Of a stretch of 64,000 nt of DNA, positions 58,559-64,000 are shown in pieces. Both the position numbers and the translations under genes were made by a program. Position 1 is the first letter of the stretch; each line of letters starts with the position of its first letter. Source of the stretch: Eucalyptus grandis (Eukaryota > Streptophyta > Magnoliopsida > Myrtales > Myrtaceae); NCBI RefSeq assembly GCF_016545825.1, contig NC_052620.1, forward strand, positions 7,316,001 to 7,380,000, given 5' to 3'. A model generated the notes under the pieces. The model worked only from the letters and a program-made list of their open reading frames with translations, made no database searches and was not told where the DNA came from.

Positions 58559-61500
58559 TTAAATAGACAGCTGAGGATCTCCAGAAGAGAAAATGATCGG
58601 GTCAATGTCCCAACTACGCTGTGGCCTCCTATTCCTATTAAAGTCATCCACATTTCTAAAGGTGACAGCCTTGTCTTTGACGACTTTGAGAAGATGCTTC
58701 TTCACGGCTGAACCGGAAAGCGGCTCCCCTCTGAAGAGTATATTGTTCATGTTCTTCCAAATGATATAGCAAAACGCACCAAAAGAAAAACGAGCAATGC
58801 ATTTATAAAAGTCCTTGCTCGAAAGCAAGGATATGGCCCAACGGAGATTTTCACCCCAAGACCCGTTACGCCATGGAATATTGCATCTGACGATCCAAAA
58901 GAAAGCAATACTAGCCATAATACGACACCCAAAAAACAGACGATCAATAGAGTCAGGCACATCATTGCAAAAAGGGCAAGATGCATAATCAATCTTACCA
59001 TAAGATGGAAGGAGAGCTTGGGTAGGAAGCCTGCGCTTGGTGATTAGCCAAAGGTTAAATTGAAACCGAGGCAAGATGGCATTGTTCCAAATGAAAGGAT
59101 GCCAAAAGACCCGGGTCTTCTTCCGCCTAATGGCCTCCCAAGTCGTCGCAACCGTAAAAAGGCCCAACAAGTTCTCTCTCCAACAAAAGCAATCCTAGTT
59201 CCAAGATAGGGAGGGGAGGGGAAACTCCCACGACTCTAACATCGACCTGATAGCCTAGCCATCATCAGAAAAAAGGTCTACCACTGTAGCCTTCCTAGAA
59301 AGATCGGAACTATATATGAGCGAATCCAAGAAAAATAAGTTCAGCAGGCTCCTAGGGTGTCAATTGTCAAACCAAAGTGATACTAATAGGCCATCTCCTA
59401 TCCTCCAAAAGAAGCTATGTCGGATTTCCATCATGATTTGTAAGATCTTCCAAGCCCAGGAACAAAAAGTTGGCTTCTTCACGACTCATAAATTCCTCCT
59501 TTTTAAGAAGATCGAGTGGATCCACCTGCACCACAATGACTCCTTATCTGAAAACAAGATCCAGATATGTCTCAGCATGGCAATTTTATTGCACTCGCGG
59601 AGTCTCCGGATACCAAGACCTCCCTCCTCTTTTGGGAGGCATACATCATCCCAGAAAACATTGGCATCCCCTTTGCCCAACTTTGGGCCTCCCCAAATGA
59701 ATTGTCTGAGAATACGCTCAATTTGGTCCAGCACAGCCGCAAGAAGCATAAAAACACTCGTCCAAAAGGCCTGGATAACATGAAGAACTGACCTGATCAA
59801 CTGAATATGTCCGGCAAAAGATAGAAACCGATGAGTCCAAGATTGTACCCTCGATGTAATGCGCCTAACAAGAGCAGCACAATCCACCTTCCCCAGCCTC
59901 GATGTAATAATTGGAACCCCTAAGTAACGAACCAGTAAGTTCCCTTCTAGGAAGCCTAGGTCCAACGGGATTTGATTCCTTAAGGTTGGTGAGCCCCCAG
60001 ACAAGAACACCTCAATTTTCCTCAAATTCGGGTGCAACTCACTCCAAGATGAGAATGTTCGGAGGCCTTCTTTGAGGAGCGTCACAAAAGGCAAGTCCGC
60101 TTCACAAAATAGGAATACGTCATCCGCAAAGAACAAATGCGAGAGGTTGGTGGTCCGGCATCTCCAAAAGAACCTACAACTTGATTGTAAAGAGCACCTC
60201 ACGAGGATCTCAGAGAGCACTTCCATAACCAACGTAAATAAATATGGAGACATGGGATCATCCTGCTGAAGGCCTCGACTACTAGGAAAGAAACCATGTA
60301 ACTCCCCATTCAAAGCAATGAAAAATCTAGGCATCCGCACACAGATAATGATGAGTTGCACCAAGCGATTAGGGAACCAAAAAGCAAGGAGAACACTCTC
60401 AAGAAAGAGCCAATCCACGGTGTTATAGGCTTTCCCGAAGTCCACCTTAATTGCACATTTAGGTGAATATGACTCCAAGTGGAAGCTAGAGAAGAGTTCC
60501 TAAGCCAAAAGGATGTTGTTCCTAATTTGCCACCCCTTAATAAAAAGCACTTTGAGAATGGCTCACAAGATCCTTCAATAGTGCAATAACCCGATTCACC
60601 AAAACTTTGGTAATTAGCTTGTAAATAGTATTGCAACAGGCAATAGGCCTGAAATCATCGACAGTGGTCGCATCAGGAACCTTCGGCACCAAAACCAAAA
60701 TGGTGTTATTGATCTCCTTTAAGAGCCTCCCTTTGATGAAAAAGTCCCTCACGGCTGCCATGACCAACTGTCTAACCGTCCCCTAGTTCTCCTTGAAGAA
60801 CTCAATCGTGAAACCATCTTGTCCCAGGGACTTACCCTGAGCTAAAGAAAAGAGAGTGTGCCGAATCTCTATATTAGAGACAGGTCGTGCAAGAGAGGTG
60901 ATCTGGTCGTCATTTAGCAAAGAGTGGATGACCTCCCGAATCTCCTGTACCAAAGGCGTTCCCTGCTCCACTCGAGGCATGAGGAGGTCCTGGAAATACT
61001 CCATAAAAAGCTGCTGGACTAGCTGCAGATCAATGATTTGGTTACCTAAGGTATCCATTGCAGAGATGATTATGTTTCTCATCTGTCTTTTGTTGACATA
61101 GTAGTTGAAGAACTTTGTATTACAGTCCCCCTCTTTTAAGCCATATGATTTTAGCTTTTTGTCTAAAAAATGACTCCTCCTTAAAGCAAAGGTCCAAGAA
61201 GGTACGGCGTTGATTCTTCTCCAACTCAGCAAGCTCCACACTGGTAGGGTCCTGATGGAGGCTAACCTGTGTCAACTTTAAAGCATCCATCGCTTCTGAA
61301 GTCCTGATGAAGATATTGGAGGACTCTCTATTTAATTGATTGACCCAACTTTTAAGAGCCTTAAGCTTGCAAACAAGCCTATACATGGGAGTACCTTCCC
61401 TTAGGAGCTCCCAAATATGCTTCACGATTGCCTCAAAATCCAGATGCCTCATCCAAATATCAAAAAACTTGAACAGTTTCCTCCGAAGCACTGGGTTCAC

Positions 61501-62190
61501 CACCTTGACCACCATAGGCGAGTGATCAGAGATCCCAGGTGCAAGGAAAGATGCTTCCGAGAAGGAAAAAATATGGCTCCAACAAGAGTTCACTAGGACC
61601 CTATCTATCTTCCTTGCCTTGCGAGAAGTTCCAAAAAACGTAGACCAAGTGTACCGAAAGCCTACATACCTAAGGTCTTCCAGCTCAGCATGATCTAAGC
61701 ACTAGCTAAACTTGTCAAAGCATGGTAACCAATTGTCCGAACCACCTAATCTGTCCAAGGGGTCTTTAATAGCATTTAAGTCCCCCATAACTAGCCAAGG
61801 CATATTTTATAAAGTAGAGCTCTTAAGCATAAGGTCCTCCTAGAGAGGTCTCCGGGAAGTGAATGTATGCTCAATATAAACTATTGAAACACAGCAGACA
61901 GCCCCCGAAACCAAACACCTGAGATTCCCATGAACCGCCTAGTTCGTTATAGAGAAAGCTTCAAAGGAAACACTAGAAGGATCCCAACCAACCTAAATCC
62001 TTTCTCGATGGGAGAACTTAAAATTAGCCAACCAACAATAGTTCGTCGTCAAATTCCTAAAAATAGAACTGAACAGATTGTGCAAGACTTTCGTCACCAC
62101 TAAACCAACCAAAACCAAATGATTCCACAAAACCATATTTCGAACCTCAGCTTGTCTTAAGGGGGCAACAATGCCCCTAATGTTCTAGCA
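58559..62190 (-). pseudogene. LINE ORF2: endonuclease, reverse transcriptase, zf-RVT
   Basis: The endonuclease lies at about 62170-61500, with motifs PWLVMGDLNAI, then RYTWSTF and ISDHSPM. The RT lies at about 61240-59900 (LVPKVPDATTVDDFRPIACC, KVDFGKAYNTVDW, GLQQDDPMSPYLF, catalytic FFADDVFLF, then YLGVPI). The zf-RVT is at 59100-58850 (FNLWLITKRRLPTQALL, CPFCNDVPDSIDRLFFGC). Breaks include a Trp-to-stop change at about 60783, and frame changes near 60540, 60480 and 59170. A few point defects separate it from an intact frame. Confidence 0.9.
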
Positions 62191-62257
62191 TCATATGTAC
62201 ATATATACAAAAAGAAGCAAGGAAGAAAGAGGGTTACCTCCTTTTGGAGGAGCTGCG

Positions 62258-62955
62258 CTAAGTGGGGGGCGAAGCAGCATGGGCCGAAGAAGGGGATGGG
62301 TCTGGAGCCAGAGAGAGCAGCTTGTCTTGCATAGTCTTGACCCTCCTACTAGCAGCCGAAGCCTTCAATGAGGGACACGAGGATAGCAGGTCATCATCTG
62401 AACTAGAAATCAGGTTATTCGATCCTTTTAACATCTTGCCAGGGCTAGGCAACTCAAGAGTGAGGGGCTCCGTAGGGCTAGGCACATCATTCACGGAGAC
62501 AGGGACAGCTTCATCCTACTTCAAAATAGATCTGAGACCTCTCTGAGCTTTGCGAGTTGAGGTAGAGGGCATCCCCTTCTCCAAATTAGCGGCCTTCAGC
62601 TTCAAAGACCACCCCTCATCACTCGAACTAACCTGGATGGTCGAACTTACTTCCATCGAAGGAGGAGGCTTCTTCTTCTTCCCCTTAACTTGCTTCCAAG
62701 CTTGCTCCAATTCTGTAGGGCCTTCCGAAGCTAGGGCGGGAAGCTGGACAAGGACCAAAGATGCAGGAGGGGCTCGAGCCTGCATTGACGTCATCTCCGG
62801 GTTGGTGAAGGCAAGGGAAACCTCACACTTGTGGCCAAAAATACCACACTTAAGGCACTCCACAGGCCTCCATTCATATTCAATGTCTATCGACCGTGAC
62901 ACTCCATTCACAACCACTTCAACCAACGAACACCTTGGTTGTTTTGTCTGATCTC
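62258..62955 (-). pseudogene. LINE ORF1 with CCHC-type knuckle, 5'-truncated
   Basis: The minus-strand frame starts inside the element at the copia junction. It has VEVVVNGVSRSIDIEYEWRP followed by CLKCGIFGHKC, a zf-CCHC_4-type knuckle found in plant LINE ORF1 proteins. A basic KGKKKKPPP stretch follows, then one stop near 62516 and a Ser-rich C-terminus to 62258. It probably formed an RNA-binding protein. Confidence 0.85.
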
Positions 62956-63845
62956 TGATAATGCTAGTACGAGTACCTAGAGGGGGGTGAATAGGTTTAT
63001 GAAAATTTTCTTGCAGTTTGCGCAATACTTAGACAGATGAAGAATTAAAAAATCAATCGTAAGACGAGTAAAGGAAAGAGAGAATTAAACACGAGGTTTA
63101 TAGTGGTTCGGCTTGATTCAAGCCTACGTCCACTCTTTTCGCACTGACAGCCGATTGGCTGGATTCCACTATGAATAAAGAGATGTTACAGTGTTGATCT
63201 TCCTTGATTTCTCGATGTAGATGATCTACTACACTCGCTCAAGGTATCACCAAGTACATACACTCTCTGTGTATACAATTTCGCTCGAACCGTATCGACT
63301 AACAATCAAGGTTCTTCGGACTGGAATTTATCTATCGATCACACACTTAAAACAACTAGAACGTCTTCCTTTATACTCCTTTATGCCATCATAGCCGTTG
63401 GCACTTACCAAAGGAATTCCTCCAATCTACCCATTGGACGGAATCAATTAAGAAGATCATCCGAGCTATTTAAGGAATCGATGATAGCCCATCAATCTGT
63501 TCGCCCATACAATCGGGATTTTGGTTTCAAGAATAGAACATTCCAAGAATGTTTCGTCGACCATCGATCTTCAATTGATCTTAGATAAGAATCAAAGAAT
63601 CCAAATGATTATCCAACCAAGGGATCTATTCCAGAGGATTGGATCAAATCCCCAACCATATACTTCGGCTTCGGATATCCTACGCCACTGGATTAGAAAG
63701 ACTGTCAGTGAGAATAATCTTGAGTCTTGAGTCTTGAATCTTGAGTCTTGAGATTACAAAGTCTTGAGACTTTAAACCAATGATATCCGACTAGACGATA
63801 GAAATGTTTTGTCGGCTTCAAAATATTCGAAAGATTTCTCCAACA
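62956..63845 (+). mobile_element. Copia-type LTR (SIRE/Maximus-like), right end uncertain
   Basis: It starts TGATAATGCTAGTACGAG inside LINE ORF1 and shares AGAGGGGGGTGAATAGG and the TATAGTGGTTCGGCTT block with the LTR at 40422. A candidate end CCAACA at 63845 is followed by ATCTC, equal to the 5 bp before the start (62951-62955). However, ATCTCCCCCTTTTGATGGTGACAA also occurs inside LTRs of this lineage, so the LTR may continue past the window. Confidence 0.65.
63718..63752 (+). repeat. TCTTGAG heptamer x5
   Basis: Five consecutive heptamers (one is TCTTGAA) within the copia-type LTR. Confidence 0.9.
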
Positions 63846-64000
63846 ATCTCCCCCTTTTGATGGTGACAAAACTTTCTTGTAGATTTGAACAACTTTGACC
63901 CGCAAAAACATTTCTCAAGCAATATGGCTAACTCATAAAGATTAATAAACAACCAGACTCTCGTGCATCCACAGCAAATTGGTTAGTCTTTCATGAGTAA
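63846..64000. other. LTR continuation or flank
   Basis: Starts ATCTCCCCCTTTTGATGG. Either the copia LTR continues here or this is flanking sequence after a TSD. It does not resemble the LINE ORF1 sequence that would resume after a solo LTR, which favours continuation. Confidence 0.5.

Larger units (their letters stand above)
58244..62955 (-). mobile_element. Nearly full-length LINE, minus strand
   Basis: The poly(A) tail appears as T residues at 58245-58255. Going upstream on the minus strand: 3' UTR, ORF2 (58559-62190) and ORF1 (62258-62955). The 5' end is cut by the copia LTR at 62956. Only a few stops and frameshifts are seen, so it is fairly young. It lacks an RNase H domain, unlike the LINE at 17312, so it belongs to a different lineage. 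Confidence 0.9.

Overview
This is nuclear DNA of a flowering plant, almost certainly a eudicot. The evidence is GT-AG introns, an AT-rich background, plant L1-type LINEs whose ORFs carry zf-RVT and RNase H domains, Ty1/copia and Ty3/gypsy-like LTRs, Mutator-like and hAT-like non-autonomous elements, and two plant gene families. I cannot place the genus from sequence alone. The window is gene-poor. Only two loci look like intact host genes: a two-exon ERD7/senescence-domain-like gene (975-2396, +) and a three-exon short-chain dehydrogenase/reductase resembling 1-acyl-dihydroxyacetone-phosphate reductase (32221-35829, +). Most of the rest is transposons in various states of decay, plus segmental duplications.

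Layout. 1-2400: ERD7-like gene and upstream region. 2400-6840: non-coding DNA, then a decayed LINE. 6606-21586 and 21587-31009: two head-to-tail copies (units A and B) of one segment. Unit A has received a 936-bp Mutator-like element, a SINE fragment, a 2.9-kb 5'-truncated LINE with a long open frame, and two tiny LINE-tail insertions. Unit B has its own unshared block. 31700-35830: SDR gene. 37207-39920: candidate minus-strand solo LTR. 40422-41600: solo copia-type LTR. 41900-42035: tRNA-headed SINE. 42050-43115: broken partial copy of the SDR gene. 43118-48900: second, broken copy of the ERD7-like locus, with a GC-rich transposon and a gag-only copia element. 49023-51913: second gag-only copia element with two LTRs. 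52336-52960: fold-back element. 52975-53340: minus-strand TIR-domain pseudogene fragment. 54215-58243: third copy of the repeat that precedes the ERD7-like locus, split by a 3302-bp solo LTR. 58244-62955: nearly full-length minus-strand LINE. 62956 to the end: another copia-type LTR.

The duplicated copies are valuable because one copy often preserves the empty site of an insertion in the other. This fixes element ends and target-site duplications (TSDs) directly. It shows one Mutator-like element inserted exactly at the TSD/terminal-repeat junction of an older relative, LINE insertions shrunk to 19-23 bp, and a 25-bp templated copy across the tandem junction. I found no CRISPR array, rRNA gene or convincing tRNA gene. 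No undescribed multi-gene system is evident; the novelty here is in transposon and duplication biology.
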